A DNA stretch of 64,000 nucleotides from Brevundimonas mediterranea (GCF_014196125.1 NZ_JACIDA010000003.1:248001-312000), one strand, 5' to 3'. Counted from the stretch's first letter, positions 54,919 to 63,434 are shown. Program-made: numbers and translations. The notes: generated by a model not told the origin, from the sequence alone.

Positions 54919-55272
54919 ATGACCGCACAACATCACGTCGTCGCCATCGTGCCGGCGCGCGACATGGACGTCAGCGAAGCCTTCTATCGCCGGCTCGGCT
55001 TCACGGTCGTCAGCGACTATGGCGATTATCGTCTGCTGGACGATGGGCGCGGAGGACGTCTTCACTTGAACCTCACACCCGGCTGGCCCGCCAGGATCGA
55101 GGACAACGCCCTCGGCCTCTACCTCTATGTCGAGGATGTGGACGCCGCCGCCGAAAAGGTGCGTGAACTCATCATCGGCGCCGGACCGGAAATGAAGCCG
55201 TGGGGCATGTACGAGTTCGCCGTCAGCGATCCCAACGGCGCGCTCGTCCGTGTGGGTCGACAACCGGACTGA
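54919..55272 (+). CDS. VOC/glyoxalase-bleomycin-resistance family protein
   Basis: 117 residues. Paired beta-alpha-beta modules: VAIVPARDMDVSEAFYRRLG with FTVVSDYGDYRLL, and LGLYLYVEDVDAAAEKVREL with YEFAVSDPNGALVRVGR. Resistance-type VOC proteins sequester drugs; the ligand here is unknown. It is divergent from a TetR gene, the usual arrangement for an inducible resistance function. It ends 2 bases before the partial copy of the pdeA 3' end. Confidence 0.88.
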   Translation: MTAQHHVVAIVPARDMDVSEAFYRRLGFTVVSDYGDYRLLDDGRGGRLHLNLTPGWPARIEDNALGLYLYVEDVDAAAEKVRELIIGAGPEMKPWGMYEFAVSDPNGALVRVGRQPD

Positions 55273-55274
55273 GC

Positions 55275-55330
55275 CCTAGGCCGACCGCTGCTTCAGCGGC
55301 GCCGCGCCGTCCGCCAGACTCTCGGCCAGA
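55275..55330. repeat. Second copy of the pdeA 3' end (56 bp, 2 mismatches)
   Basis: It matches 55867-55922 at 54 of 56 positions and reads on the minus strand as the last 17 codons of pdeA plus stop, with Ala for Thr in ADGTAPLKQRSA. It is separated from the intact pdeA by a membrane-protein gene. Confidence 0.92.
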
Positions 55331-55345
55331 CCCTCTCTCGCGACG

Positions 55346-55804
55346 TCAGCGGCCCAGTGCAGATCTGACGCGAGCCCGCTCCAGATCCGCAGCGCAGAAG
55401 GTGAAAAAGAGCAGCTTCACCAGCATCATGAAGCTGCGCTCTCCAGAGCGCCCAAACCCAGAAAGACTGACCGCTGTCAGCTGAAGCAAGCCGAAATAAC
55501 CGAATGCCGGAAGGAATTTCAGAAACTTCAGAAACTCACCTTGCGCCCAGCCGAAATGGACGCCCGATACGACGATCAGATTGGAGACTAGGGTAAGCCC
55601 CAGAAGAATCGCTTCAGGTCTTATCTTCGCCTTGCCCCCAGGCGCCCTGACCGTCAGGCAGAATATTCCGACAGAACCGAAAGAGAGCGTGCTTCCCGCC
55701 AGATAGAATGCGGTACGAAGCGGGCTGCCAGCGTCGCCTCCCGACAATATGACTAGGAAAAAGCCTAACAACGAGGCCGCAGCCAAGCCTGTCACCCGCG
55801 TCAT
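55346..55804 (-). CDS. Membrane protein of unknown function between duplicated pdeA ends
   Basis: 152 residues with four helices (LAAASLLGFFLVILSGG, AFYLAGSTLSFGSVGIFCLT, AILLGLTLVSNLIVVSGVHF, FGYFGLLQLTAVSLSGFG) and a hydrophobic C-terminal MMLVKLLFFTFCAADLE. No family recognised. GC is clearly lower than its neighbours. It lies exactly between two copies of the pdeA 3' end and is probably a recently acquired cargo gene. Confidence 0.75.
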   Translation of the reverse strand: MTRVTGLAAASLLGFFLVILSGGDAGSPLRTAFYLAGSTLSFGSVGIFCLTVRAPGGKAKIRPEAILLGLTLVSNLIVVSGVHFGWAQGEFLKFLKFLPAFGYFGLLQLTAVSLSGFGRSGERSFMMLVKLLFFTFCAADLERARVRSALGR

Positions 55805-55866
55805 AGTAGCCCCAACCGTTCCATAGGCGACGCCCTTAGACGATCTAACGCGGATGAACGAGAGCT

Positions 55867-55922
55867 CCTAAGCCGACCGCTGCTTCAGCGGCGCCGTGCC
55901 GTCCGCCAGACTCTCGGCCAGA
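55867..55922. repeat. pdeA 3' end, resident copy of the 56-bp duplication
   Basis: The last 56 bases of pdeA including its TAG stop and a base beyond it. Direct repeat of 55275-55330 with a 592-bp offset. Confidence 0.92.
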
Positions 55923-57535
55923 TAGACCTCCGCCTCCTGGGCCGGGAGCGCCGGCGCATAGCCGAAGCCCTGGCCGTAGTGGCACTGGGCCTCCAGCAGC
56001 AGGGCGGCCAGTTCGGCGTTCTCCACTCCTTCGGCGACGACCTCCAGCGACAGGTCGCGGCCCAGGTTGACCACCGACTTGACGATCTTGGCCGAGCCCT
56101 CGTCCTTGTTCATCGTCAGGACGAAATAGCGGTCGATCTTCAGCGTATCGAACGGCAGGCGCGCCAGGTACGACAGGGACGAGAAGCCGGTGCCGAAATC
56201 GTCCAGCGCCAGCGACGCCCCGACGTCCTTCAGCGACTGCAGCACCTCGGCGGCGTGCGCGGTGTCGCGCATGATGTCGCCCTCGGTCACTTCCAGCTTC
56301 AGCGCCCCCTTGGGCAGGCCGCTTTCCTTGATGATCCGGGCCACGTCCTCGCACAGGTGCGGGCGTTCGATCTCGCCGACCGACAGGTTGACGCTGCAGA
56401 ACAGCTTGCCGGCCAGGGGGTGGCGCTGAATCCATTCGGCCAGCTGCCGCGCCGACTGGGTCATCATCAGCAGGCCCAGCTCGTTCATCATGCCCAGGTC
56501 GGCGGTCAGGCCCAGGAATTCGTCCGGCGGGACCAGGCCGCGCTTGGGGTGACGCCAGCGCGCCAGGGCTTCGAAGCCCGCCACCGCCCCGGTCTTCAGG
56601 TTCACGATGGGCTGGAAGAAGGGCACGATCTCGCCGCGCACGAAGGCGTTCCTCAGATCCGCCTCCAGGGCCAGACGGCTCAGGCTGTCGCTCTCCAGCG
56701 CCCGGCCATAGGCGGCCGATCCGCCGCGCCCGGCGCCCTTGGCCGATTCGACCGCCAGTTCGACCCGGCGCAGCAGCTCGGAGGCGTCCGGCGCGTCCGG
56801 CCCGCCCTCGACGACCACGGCCCCGATGGAGACGGTCGGATAGATGTCGAAGCCCGCGACCCGCAGCGGCTGCTCCAGCGCCTCGCGCAGGCGATAGCTG
56901 GCGTGGGACGCGGTCTTGGGGATGATGACGGCGAACTCGTCCTCGCCGATCCGCGCAGGCGAGGCCTCCTTGGAGAAGGCCGCCGCCAGGCGCGACCCCA
57001 GGGCCGACAGCACCAGATCCGTCCGTTCGTGGCCCAGGGCCTCGTTCAGCCGCCTCAGACGATCGACGTCGCCGACCACGATCTCGTATTCGCCGGCCTG
57101 GGTCAGGACCTCGCCGACCCGCGTGATGAAGGCCCGGCGATCCAGCAGGCCGGTCAGCGCATCCCGGTCCGACCCGGCGAACTTGGTCTCCAGCGCCACC
57201 ACCCCGGCGGCGCGCAGCCCGTCCTCCAGCCAGACCCCACGCCACATGCAGGTGTCGGATCCGCGCATGCGCAGGCGCACCGCGACCTCGGTCCCTTCGT
57301 CCTGGGGCTTCAGCATCTTCTCGGCCAGCGACCGGTCCTGCGGCAGGGTCGAGGCGACGAAGCCGGCGCCCGAGCATTCCGGCGCCAGCGGCCCCAGGCC
57401 CAGGACGCGCGTCGCGCCGGTGAACCGCAGTTGATCCTGCGACGGCGTCCAGACCCACAGGGCCGTGTCGGCGGCCGCCAGCGCCTCGATGGCGCTCGTG
57501 GCGTCCCAGGCCAGGGATCGGGGTCGCGCGGTCAA
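55868..57535 (-). CDS. pdeA: Cyclic-di-GMP phosphodiesterase, PdeA-like (PAS-GEDEF-EAL)
   Basis: 555 residues. PAS-like N-terminus (about 10-110), then a GGDEF domain with the degenerate motif ARIGEDEFAVI, then an EAL domain with intact GFEALARWRHP, CSVNLSVGEIERP, KLEVTEGDIM, LDDFGTGFSSLSYLARLPFD, KIDRYFV and VVAEGVENAEL. In Caulobacter, PdeA also has GEDEF, which binds GTP and activates the EAL, and lowers c-di-GMP at the swarmer-to-stalked transition. TTG 57535 follows GAGAGG and avoids overlap with the GNAT gene; TTG 57577 is the longer alternative. The 3' end is duplicated at 55275. Confidence 0.9.
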   Translation of the reverse strand: MTARPRSLAWDATSAIEALAAADTALWVWTPSQDQLRFTGATRVLGLGPLAPECSGAGFVASTLPQDRSLAEKMLKPQDEGTEVAVRLRMRGSDTCMWRGVWLEDGLRAAGVVALETKFAGSDRDALTGLLDRRAFITRVGEVLTQAGEYEIVVGDVDRLRRLNEALGHERTDLVLSALGSRLAAAFSKEASPARIGEDEFAVIIPKTASHASYRLREALEQPLRVAGFDIYPTVSIGAVVVEGGPDAPDASELLRRVELAVESAKGAGRGGSAAYGRALESDSLSRLALEADLRNAFVRGEIVPFFQPIVNLKTGAVAGFEALARWRHPKRGLVPPDEFLGLTADLGMMNELGLLMMTQSARQLAEWIQRHPLAGKLFCSVNLSVGEIERPHLCEDVARIIKESGLPKGALKLEVTEGDIMRDTAHAAEVLQSLKDVGASLALDDFGTGFSSLSYLARLPFDTLKIDRYFVLTMNKDEGSAKIVKSVVNLGRDLSLEVVAEGVENAELAALLLEAQCHYGQGFGYAPALPAQEAEVYLAESLADGTAPLKQRSA

Positions 57536-57548
57536 AGCTGTCGCCCTC

Positions 57549-58151
57549 TCAAGACGGCGTCCGGCCGCCGCGATCAATCTCGTCCTCGACGAGGCCGAAC
57601 AGCAGATGATCTGCCCACTCGCCGTTAATTTTCAAATAAGCCCGCGCCAGACCCTCGTTTCGAAAGCCGGATTTCTCAAGCACCCGGCGCGAGGCCTGGT
57701 TGGTCGGGAGACAGGCCGCCTCCAGCCGGTGCAGCTTCAGCCGGTCGAAGGCGTAGGCGACCACCGCCCGCATAGCCGCCGTCGCATAGCCGCGCCCGGC
57801 GTAGGGCTGGCCGATCCAGTAGCCCAGGGTGCCGGTCTCGGCGACGCCGCGACGCACGTTCGACAGGGTGACGGCGCCCGCCAGGGTCTTGCCGCCATCG
57901 ACGAAGACGAAAAACGGCCAGGCGTTGCCCAGCTCCATCTCCCGCGCATAGATCGACAGCCGACGCCGGAACGCGCCCTTGCTCAGATCGTCGTCCGGCC
58001 AGGCCGGCTCCCACGGTTGAAGATAGTCGCGCGATCCGTCGCGCAGGGCGGACCAGGCCGCATAATCGGACGCCCGCGGCGGCTTCAACAGCACGCCGTC
58101 GCCCCGGACCACGGGTCCGGCTACATCGCTCATCCAGTCCAGGAGGGCCAT
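57549..58151 (-). CDS. GNAT N-acetyltransferase (RimJ/RimL type)
   Basis: 200 residues. An acetyl-CoA-binding GNAT fold: DGVLLKPPRASDYAAWSALR, TLGYWIGQPYAGRGYATAAM, RAVVAYAFDRLKLHRLEAAC, NQASRRVLEKSGFRNEG, the last being the RimJ/RimL signature. Such enzymes acetylate ribosomal-protein N-termini or small amines. Probably the first gene of a two-gene operon with pdeA, 13 bases apart with the preferred pdeA start. Confidence 0.93.
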   Translation of the reverse strand: MALLDWMSDVAGPVVRGDGVLLKPPRASDYAAWSALRDGSRDYLQPWEPAWPDDDLSKGAFRRRLSIYAREMELGNAWPFFVFVDGGKTLAGAVTLSNVRRGVAETGTLGYWIGQPYAGRGYATAAMRAVVAYAFDRLKLHRLEAACLPTNQASRRVLEKSGFRNEGLARAYLKINGEWADHLLFGLVEDEIDRGGRTPS

Positions 58152-58266
58152 CGAAACACAACCTAGCGCGCCGCCGCCCGCTTGGCGACAGATGCACGCG
58201 AATCTGATCCGCGACGGAGTTTTGTTTCCGAGGCGTTACACTGAGACCGACGATCAGGAGCCCTTC

Positions 58267-59688
58267 ATGGCCGCATCTTCGACCGACGCCGCCATCGCCG
58301 TGACCCGACTGGGCCTCGGCGCCCGCCCCGGTGAGATCGCGCGCGTCGCGGCCGATCCGCGCGCCTGGGCCCTGGACCAGATCCGCCCCGAAGGCGCGCC
58401 TCAACCGGCCGGCCCCTTCGCTGATTCCGGCCAGCGAATGGCGGCTTTCCTCGACTATCAGGGCGATCGGGGCCAGCGGGCCGGCGCATCTGCGGACGCC
58501 GAGGCGGTGCGGACGGCGCGCCAGGCGGCCCGTCGCGCGCTCACCGACGACACCGCCCAGGCCTTTCTGACGCGCGCCCGACTGGGCGCCACGACGGCGG
58601 ATGGATTCGCCGAGCGTTGGGCCCTGTTCTGGGCCAACGCCCTGACCGTGTCGGCGGTCAAGTTCGACAGCGGCGCCTTCATCGACCTTTATGAGCGCGA
58701 GGCCGTCCGACCGAACGTCTTCGGCCGGTTCGCGGACCTGGTGGTCGCCGCCGAACAGCATCCGGCCATGCTTCTGTACCTCGACCAGGCGCGGTCAACC
58801 GGGCCGGACAGCCCGGCGGGGACGCGACGCAAGGTCGGCCTGAACGAGAATCTGGCCCGCGAGATGCTGGAGCTTCACACCGTGGGCGCCGACGCCGGCT
58901 ATACTCAGGCCGACGTCACAGAACTGGCCCGCGCCCTGACCGGCTGGTCGATCCCCCGGCCTCAGGATCGCCAGGCCGCTCCCGGAAGGGACCGCGCCCG
59001 CCGGGCGGCCCTGGCGGTTGAACCCGGCCCGAACGGCTTCGTCTTCCGCGCCAATATTCATGAACCCGGCCCCCGCACCGTGATGGGCCGGACCTATGTG
59101 CAGAGGGGCGCGGCCCAAGGCGAGGCCATCCTGCGGGACCTGGCCCGGCATCCGGCCACGGCCCGGCGTCTGTCGCGCCGGATCGCGGCCCATTTCGTCT
59201 CGGACACGCCGCCCGAAACGCTTGTAGCGCGGTTGGAGCGGGCCTGGACCCGATCCGACGGCGACCTGGGCCAGGTCGCGCGCGCCCTGATCGAGGCGCC
59301 CGAGACCTGGACGCCCCAGCCGACCAAGATCAAGACGCCCTACGAGTTCATCGTCTCAACCCATCGGGCCCTGGACGTCCCGCCCCAGCGGATCCAACCC
59401 CTGCGTCAGGCCCTGGTCGAAATGGGCCAGCCCCCGTTCGCTGCGCCGTCGCCCGAGGGCTGGCCCGACACGGCGGCCGACTGGGCCGGTCCCGACGCCC
59501 TGGTCAAACGCCTGAACTGGGCGCGGACCGCCGCCGAAACCGCCCGGACCGCCGACATCGCCGCCGCGGCGCGCGACGCCCTGGGCGACCGGCTGTCCGA
59601 ACGCACGCGCCTCGCCGTCGCCCGCGCCGAAAGCCGGACCGAGGCCCTCACCCTTCTCCTGATGTCGCCGGAGTTCCAGCGCCGATGA
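58267..59688 (+). CDS. DUF1800 family protein
   Basis: 473 residues. AGGAG lies 7 bases before ATG 58267; the upstream in-frame ATG at 58192 lacks one. Family segments include AVTRLGLGARPGEIARVAAD, WALFWANALTVS, AEQHPAMLLYLDQARSTGPD, GLNENLAREMLELHTVGADA, YTQADVTELARALTGW and LSRRIAAHFVSDTPPE. DUF1800 proteins are found with DUF1501 as here; they have no known activity. No signal peptide is obvious, but its partner is exported. Confidence 0.93.
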   Translation: MAASSTDAAIAVTRLGLGARPGEIARVAADPRAWALDQIRPEGAPQPAGPFADSGQRMAAFLDYQGDRGQRAGASADAEAVRTARQAARRALTDDTAQAFLTRARLGATTADGFAERWALFWANALTVSAVKFDSGAFIDLYEREAVRPNVFGRFADLVVAAEQHPAMLLYLDQARSTGPDSPAGTRRKVGLNENLAREMLELHTVGADAGYTQADVTELARALTGWSIPRPQDRQAAPGRDRARRAALAVEPGPNGFVFRANIHEPGPRTVMGRTYVQRGAAQGEAILRDLARHPATARRLSRRIAAHFVSDTPPETLVARLERAWTRSDGDLGQVARALIEAPETWTPQPTKIKTPYEFIVSTHRALDVPPQRIQPLRQALVEMGQPPFAAPSPEGWPDTAADWAGPDALVKRLNWARTAAETARTADIAAAARDALGDRLSERTRLAVARAESRTEALTLLLMSPEFQRR

Positions 59689-60863
59689 CCCGTCTCACCC
59701 TCGACCGCCGCACCCTGCTGGGCGCAGCGACCGCCGGCATGGGCCTGGCCTTCGCCGGGCGTGTCGCCGCCCAGACCGGCTCCTCCCGCGCCAAACTGGT
59801 GGTGGTCATCGCCCGGGGCGCCATGGACGGCCTGTCCGTCACCATTCCCTACGCCGATCCCGACTATGTCCCCTTGCGCGGCGGCCTGGCGCTGGCGGCG
59901 CCGGGCGAACCGAACGGGGCGTTGGATCTCGCCGAAGGGTTCGGCCTGCACCCCGCCCTCGCCGGGCTGCACCAACTGCATGAACAGGGTCAGATGCGGT
60001 TCGCCGCCGCCGTGGCCCTGCCGGTGCGAATCCGCTCGCATTTCGAGGCCCAGGACATCCTCGAGAACGGCGGCGAGGCGCTGCGCCAACGCGAGGACGG
60101 CTGGCTGAACCGCGCCATTGTCGCGGCGGGCGGCGCGCGGCTGCAGGGCCTGTCGATCGGCGCCCAGACGCCCTTGATCCTGCGCGGCGACGCCCCCGTC
60201 TCCAGCTGGGCGCCGGGCGGCCGCGTCAGGGGCGAGGACCGGATCGCCTCCCTGCTGCAGGACCTCTATGTCGATGATCCGATGCTGGGGCAGAACCTGG
60301 CGCGCGGCCTGGCGACCGAGGCCCTGGTCGCCGACGGTTCGGGCCAGACCGTCCGCCGCAACGACGTCGAGGCCCTGGGTCGCGCCGTCGCCAGGTTGAT
60401 GACGGGGGCCGAGGGGGCCGACCTCGTCGCTGTCTCCCTGGACGGCTGGGACACCCACGCCGGTCAACGCGCACAGCTCCAGACGCGGTTGACCGGTCTG
60501 GATCAGCTGATTTCAGGCTTGAAGGACGGGCTGGCCGACCAGTGGCCCCGCACCATCGTGGTCGTCGCCACCGAATTCGGCCGCACCGCCCGCGCCAACG
60601 GCACCCAGGGCACGGACCACGGCACGGGGTCGTCCCTGTTGCTGGCGGGGGGCGGGCTCAAGCCCGGCGGCCTGATCGGCGACTGGCCGACCCTGGCGGA
60701 CAATCGCCTGTTCGAAGGTCGCGACCTGACCCCGACCCTGGACATCAGATCCGTGTTCAAGGGCCTGTTGCGCGATCATATGGGTCTTGATCGCGCGGCC
60801 CTGGACACCCGAGTCTTCCCCGACAGCGCGGCCGAGGCGCCGACCTTGGGCGGGCTGGCCTGA
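59685..60863 (+). CDS. DUF1501 family protein with Tat signal
   Basis: 392 residues. Twin-arginine signal LDRRTLLGAATAGMGLAFAG with cleavage near RVAAQ, so it is exported folded. RGAMDGLSVTIPYADPDY, PVRIRSHFEAQDILENGG, SLDGWDTHAGQRAQLQTRL and TEFGRTARANGTQGTDHGTG are the sulfatase-like DUF1501 signature. It overlaps DUF1800 by ATGA. The pair probably acts together in the periplasm; the function is unknown. Confidence 0.94.
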   Translation: MTRLTLDRRTLLGAATAGMGLAFAGRVAAQTGSSRAKLVVVIARGAMDGLSVTIPYADPDYVPLRGGLALAAPGEPNGALDLAEGFGLHPALAGLHQLHEQGQMRFAAAVALPVRIRSHFEAQDILENGGEALRQREDGWLNRAIVAAGGARLQGLSIGAQTPLILRGDAPVSSWAPGGRVRGEDRIASLLQDLYVDDPMLGQNLARGLATEALVADGSGQTVRRNDVEALGRAVARLMTGAEGADLVAVSLDGWDTHAGQRAQLQTRLTGLDQLISGLKDGLADQWPRTIVVVATEFGRTARANGTQGTDHGTGSSLLLAGGGLKPGGLIGDWPTLADNRLFEGRDLTPTLDIRSVFKGLLRDHMGLDRAALDTRVFPDSAAEAPTLGGLA

Positions 60864-60879
60864 TCTAGGGGTGGCCTGA

Positions 60880-61074
60880 TCAGGCGACTTCGGTCTCGAC
60901 CGGGATCTTGCAGATGCGGTTCAGGTCGGCGCGGATGGAGCTGCCCTGGAAATGGGACATCTCGGCGCCGGAATAGCCTTCTGCGGACAGGGCCTTGACG
61001 ACGTCGCCGGTGTTCAGACAGTCAGGAGTGCGGGCGAGCTGGTAGGCGCGCTCCACAACGTGGATGCGGTTCAT
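60880..61074 (-). CDS. Small hypothetical protein
   Basis: 64 residues: MNRIHVVERAYQLARTPDCL, NTGDVVKALSAEGYSGAEMS, HFQGSSIRADLNRIC. The pattern looks like two helical pairs, perhaps a small helix-turn-helix-like module. I recall similar small proteins in other Alphaproteobacteria but no name. Divergent from cspA. Confidence 0.7.
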   Translation of the reverse strand: MNRIHVVERAYQLARTPDCLNTGDVVKALSAEGYSGAEMSHFQGSSIRADLNRICKIPVETEVA

Positions 61075-61311
61075 GGTAGAGCCTTTGCGTGTACCAATCT
61101 AACGCGCTCCAAGCTGGACCGTTCCATCGGCTGTAAAATCCTTGTTGCGGCCGCGCTTGCATTTGTCACAAAGACCTGAGTACATAGACTTCGTCGATCT
61201 CTCTGCGTAACGCCCACTCTCTCTGCGAACGCACGAGTCAAGGCCGCTCCCATTCAGACCCGACAGGCCGAAGGGACGTTCCCTCGGTCAACTTCTAACG
61301 GAGGTCTCAAA
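61075..61311. other. Long intergenic region and 5' leader of cspA
   Basis: About 237 bases with no gene. It must contain the promoters of both flanking genes. Cold-shock genes usually have long structured leaders, which fits, but I did not identify a cold-box. GGAGGT lies 8 bases before the cspA ATG. Confidence 0.4.
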
Positions 61312-61524
61312 ATGGCTACCGGCACTGTCAAATGGTTCAACCCCACCAAGGGTTACGGCTTCATCCAACCCGACGACGGCGGCAAGGACGTCTTCGTCCA
61401 CATCTCCGCCGTTGAAGGCGCTGGCCTGCGCGGCCTGGATGAAAACCAGAAGGTTTCCTACGAGCTGGAACGCGACAAGCGTTCGGGCAAGGAATCCGCT
61501 GGCCAGCTGCAAACCATCGGCTGA
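61312..61524 (+). CDS. cspA: Cold-shock protein, CspA family
   Basis: 70 residues, a single OB-fold RNA/ssDNA-binding domain: [20 protein letters not shown] (RNP1 K-G-Y-G-F), [17 protein letters not shown] (RNP2 V-F-V-H), [26 protein letters not shown] lies 8 bases upstream. A terminator follows at 61550. Bases 61383-61588 are duplicated at 62207-62412. Confidence 0.96.
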   Translation: MATGTVKWFNPTKGYGFIQPDDGGKDVFVHISAVEGAGLRGLDENQKVSYELERDKRSGKESAGQLQTIG

Positions 61525-61549
61525 TTTCAGCTTCACCGCTGATTTGGCG

Positions 61550-61579
61550 ACGGCGGCTCCGAAAGGAGCCGCCGTTTTC
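61550..61579 (+). terminator. Rho-independent terminator of cspA
   Basis: ACGGCGGCTCC pairs perfectly with GGAGCCGCCGT over GAAA, followed by TTTC. It is part of the segment duplicated downstream. Confidence 0.92.
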
Positions 61580-61639
61580 AATTGGGGCGTCGATTGATGC
61601 CGAACGAAAATGTATCGGCCGACCGGATCACGAAAGTGG

Positions 61640-62101
61640 CTACCAAGCCTTGGCGAGACCTGAAGTTTCAGATCCGCCATACTCCCAGACGAACCCCCTC
61701 GCGCCCGCCGTGCAGCAAGCCGTTTCCGCGTCTCGGGCAAGGGCGCGAAGAAGATCAGACCGGCGGGCCTTCGTCTTGGCGAACATGCCGACGTCAAGGC
61801 CGATAACGATACGCCAACGATCATCTGGAGCGCGATCATTCGGCTCGACCGTTTCAACCTCGGGGCTCGTCACGAAAGAGGCGACGATGGTCTTGCCCTC
61901 ATCAATGACGGCAGCCTCTGAGTGCCACCCGTGGTCTTCAGGCCATGCTTCCTCGAAGTTCCAGCCCGATTGGGCGAGAAGTGGCCTCACCTTTCTTTGA
62001 AGGTCAGCGCCGATAAGACCGTTAAGCGAAGCCGCCACGTCCTCCGGGGCGTCACGAAGGTTGGGCAGAGCAAACACCGCCGTCCAAGTCACCAGGCCCA
62101 T
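61640..62101 (-). CDS. Hypothetical protein between duplicated cspA ends
   Basis: 153 residues from ATG 62101 (MGLVTWTAVFALPNLRDAPE). The sequence GADLQRKVRPLLAQSGWNFE, DHGWHSEAAVIDEGKTIVAS and RWRIVIGLDVGMFAKTKARR looks like a small alpha/beta domain of immunity-protein or effector-partner type, but I cannot name it. Cys-Cys occurs near the end (ETACCTAGARGFVWEYGG). GC is lower than its neighbours. It runs opposite to cspA and lies wholly between the two cspA 3' copies. Confidence 0.75.
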   Translation of the reverse strand: MGLVTWTAVFALPNLRDAPEDVAASLNGLIGADLQRKVRPLLAQSGWNFEEAWPEDHGWHSEAAVIDEGKTIVASFVTSPEVETVEPNDRAPDDRWRIVIGLDVGMFAKTKARRSDLLRALARDAETACCTAGARGFVWEYGGSETSGLAKAW

Positions 62102-62206
62102 ACCCACTCCCCCCTGAGTTGAAATTACGCATATCTGGACAGGTTTAACGATCCCTATATGGGTCGTCCGAAGGGGGCTTACGGCATCGATGCTAAACCC
62201 GACACT

Positions 62207-62348
62207 CAAGGACGTCTTCGTCCACATCTCCACCGTCGAAGGCGCTGGCCTGCGCGGCCTGGATGAAAACCAGAGGGTTTCCTACGAGCAGGAACGCGAC
62301 AAGCGTTCGGGCAAGGAATCCGCTGGCCAGCTGCAAACCATCGGCTGA
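62207..62348 (+). pseudogene. Truncated cspA copy (missing about the first 24 codons)
   Basis: The frame reads [20 protein letters not shown] ... QLQTIG and stop, matching cspA residues 25-70 with two silent and three coding changes or so (A to T, K to R, L to Q). No start or RNP1 segment exists in frame; upstream bases show only weak, frame-broken similarity (GCTTACGGCATCGAT). It cannot make a working cold-shock domain. Confidence 0.9.
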
Positions 62349-62373
62349 TTTCAGCTTCACAGCTGATTTGGCG

Positions 62374-62403
62374 ACGGCGGCTCCGAAAGGAGCCGCCGTT
62401 TTC
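62374..62403 (+). terminator. Terminator in the duplicated cspA segment
   Basis: Same perfect stem as at 61550-61579 (CGGCGGCTCC-gaaa-GGAGCCGCCG, then TTTTC). It is kept although the copied gene is broken, and now faces the 3' end of the hydrolase gene. Confidence 0.88.
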
Positions 62404-62445
62404 AATTGGGGCAGGTCCCGGTCGGGACCATAGTCCGCCGCCCGC

Positions 62446-63288
62446 TTATCGCCCGAAGCAGGTCCGCTCGATGAAGCTTTGAGCAGCGGCCGAGGCCTCT
62501 GAAGGATTGTGCCCGCCGTCAAACTCCAGCGCGGCGAACGGCGCCTTGGCGACACGCAGCGCCTCGACCAGAGGCGCATAGTGGTCCGTAAATGGCGCTG
62601 CCGGATCCTTGCGACCACCGGCGACGAAGATCGGACGATCCGCCAGATCGGCCGCCCGCTGCGCCAGACCGGACGTGGCGGCGTCGCGCGTGATCGCATT
62701 CATGAAGCCGTCCACGCCGTCGGGGCCGAAACGCGTCGTCTCAGGCTCGGCGGCGAAGCTGTCCAGATCCGTCTTCCAGGCCGCGCGATAGTCCGCATCC
62801 GCGCCCCAACGCGCACCAATCACGCCCATGTCGGCGGGAACCAAGGCAACGGCGCAGCGCACGCTGTGGTCCGCCGCCGCCGTCTGCAAAGCGACCCAAC
62901 CGCCGTAGCTCACACCGATCACGCCGATCTTGGTTGCGTCCACACCGCTGGCCGGATCGGTCTTCAACCAGGCCACGGCCGCAGCCCCGTCTTCGCGCGA
63001 ATGTTGCAGGCTGATCGCGCCCCCGGACGCGCCAGTGCCGCGATACTGGGGAAGCAGCACCGTGTAACCGGCCTTCTGCAGGTCCGTGGCGATGCGTGGG
63101 ATATTCGGTCCGGCGGGAAAACCGTTGAACAGCACGACGGCCGGCCGTGCGCCTTCGCCTACGCCTTGCAGCAGCCGCGCCGACATGGCGGCGTCGCCGG
63201 AAGGTATCGAAACGTCCCGGGGCGCTTCCTGGGCCAGGGCCAAGCCAGGCAGCAGAGCCGCCCCAAGCGCGATCATCAAAGCCTTCAT
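62446..63288 (-). CDS. Secreted alpha/beta hydrolase (dienelactone hydrolase/S9-like)
   Basis: 280 residues. ATG 63288 follows AAGGAC and starts a signal peptide (MKALMIALGAALLPGLALAQ). The nucleophile elbow is GVSYGGWVALQTA; oxyanion-region FNGFPAGPN and the LPQYRGTGASGG loop are typical of prolyl-oligopeptidase-like esterases. The catalytic Asp and His are probably in GGRKDPAAPFTDHY and EFDGGHNPSEASA. Substrate unknown; likely a periplasmic esterase or peptidase. Confidence 0.9.
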   Translation of the reverse strand: MKALMIALGAALLPGLALAQEAPRDVSIPSGDAAMSARLLQGVGEGARPAVVLFNGFPAGPNIPRIATDLQKAGYTVLLPQYRGTGASGGAISLQHSREDGAAAVAWLKTDPASGVDATKIGVIGVSYGGWVALQTAAADHSVRCAVALVPADMGVIGARWGADADYRAAWKTDLDSFAAEPETTRFGPDGVDGFMNAITRDAATSGLAQRAADLADRPIFVAGGRKDPAAPFTDHYAPLVEALRVAKAPFAALEFDGGHNPSEASAAAQSFIERTCFGR

Positions 63289-63434
63289 GTCATACGTGTC
63301 CTTGTTCAAACTCCGCTCTCAACCCGCAAGAGCGAACAAGAGGCAGTCCAAGGCTCAGTGGCATATCGGGCGTAAAGGTACAGCTTACCGTTTGCTCATG
63401 ACAATGATTTCACGCGCTTAAATCGGCGGTAAGC

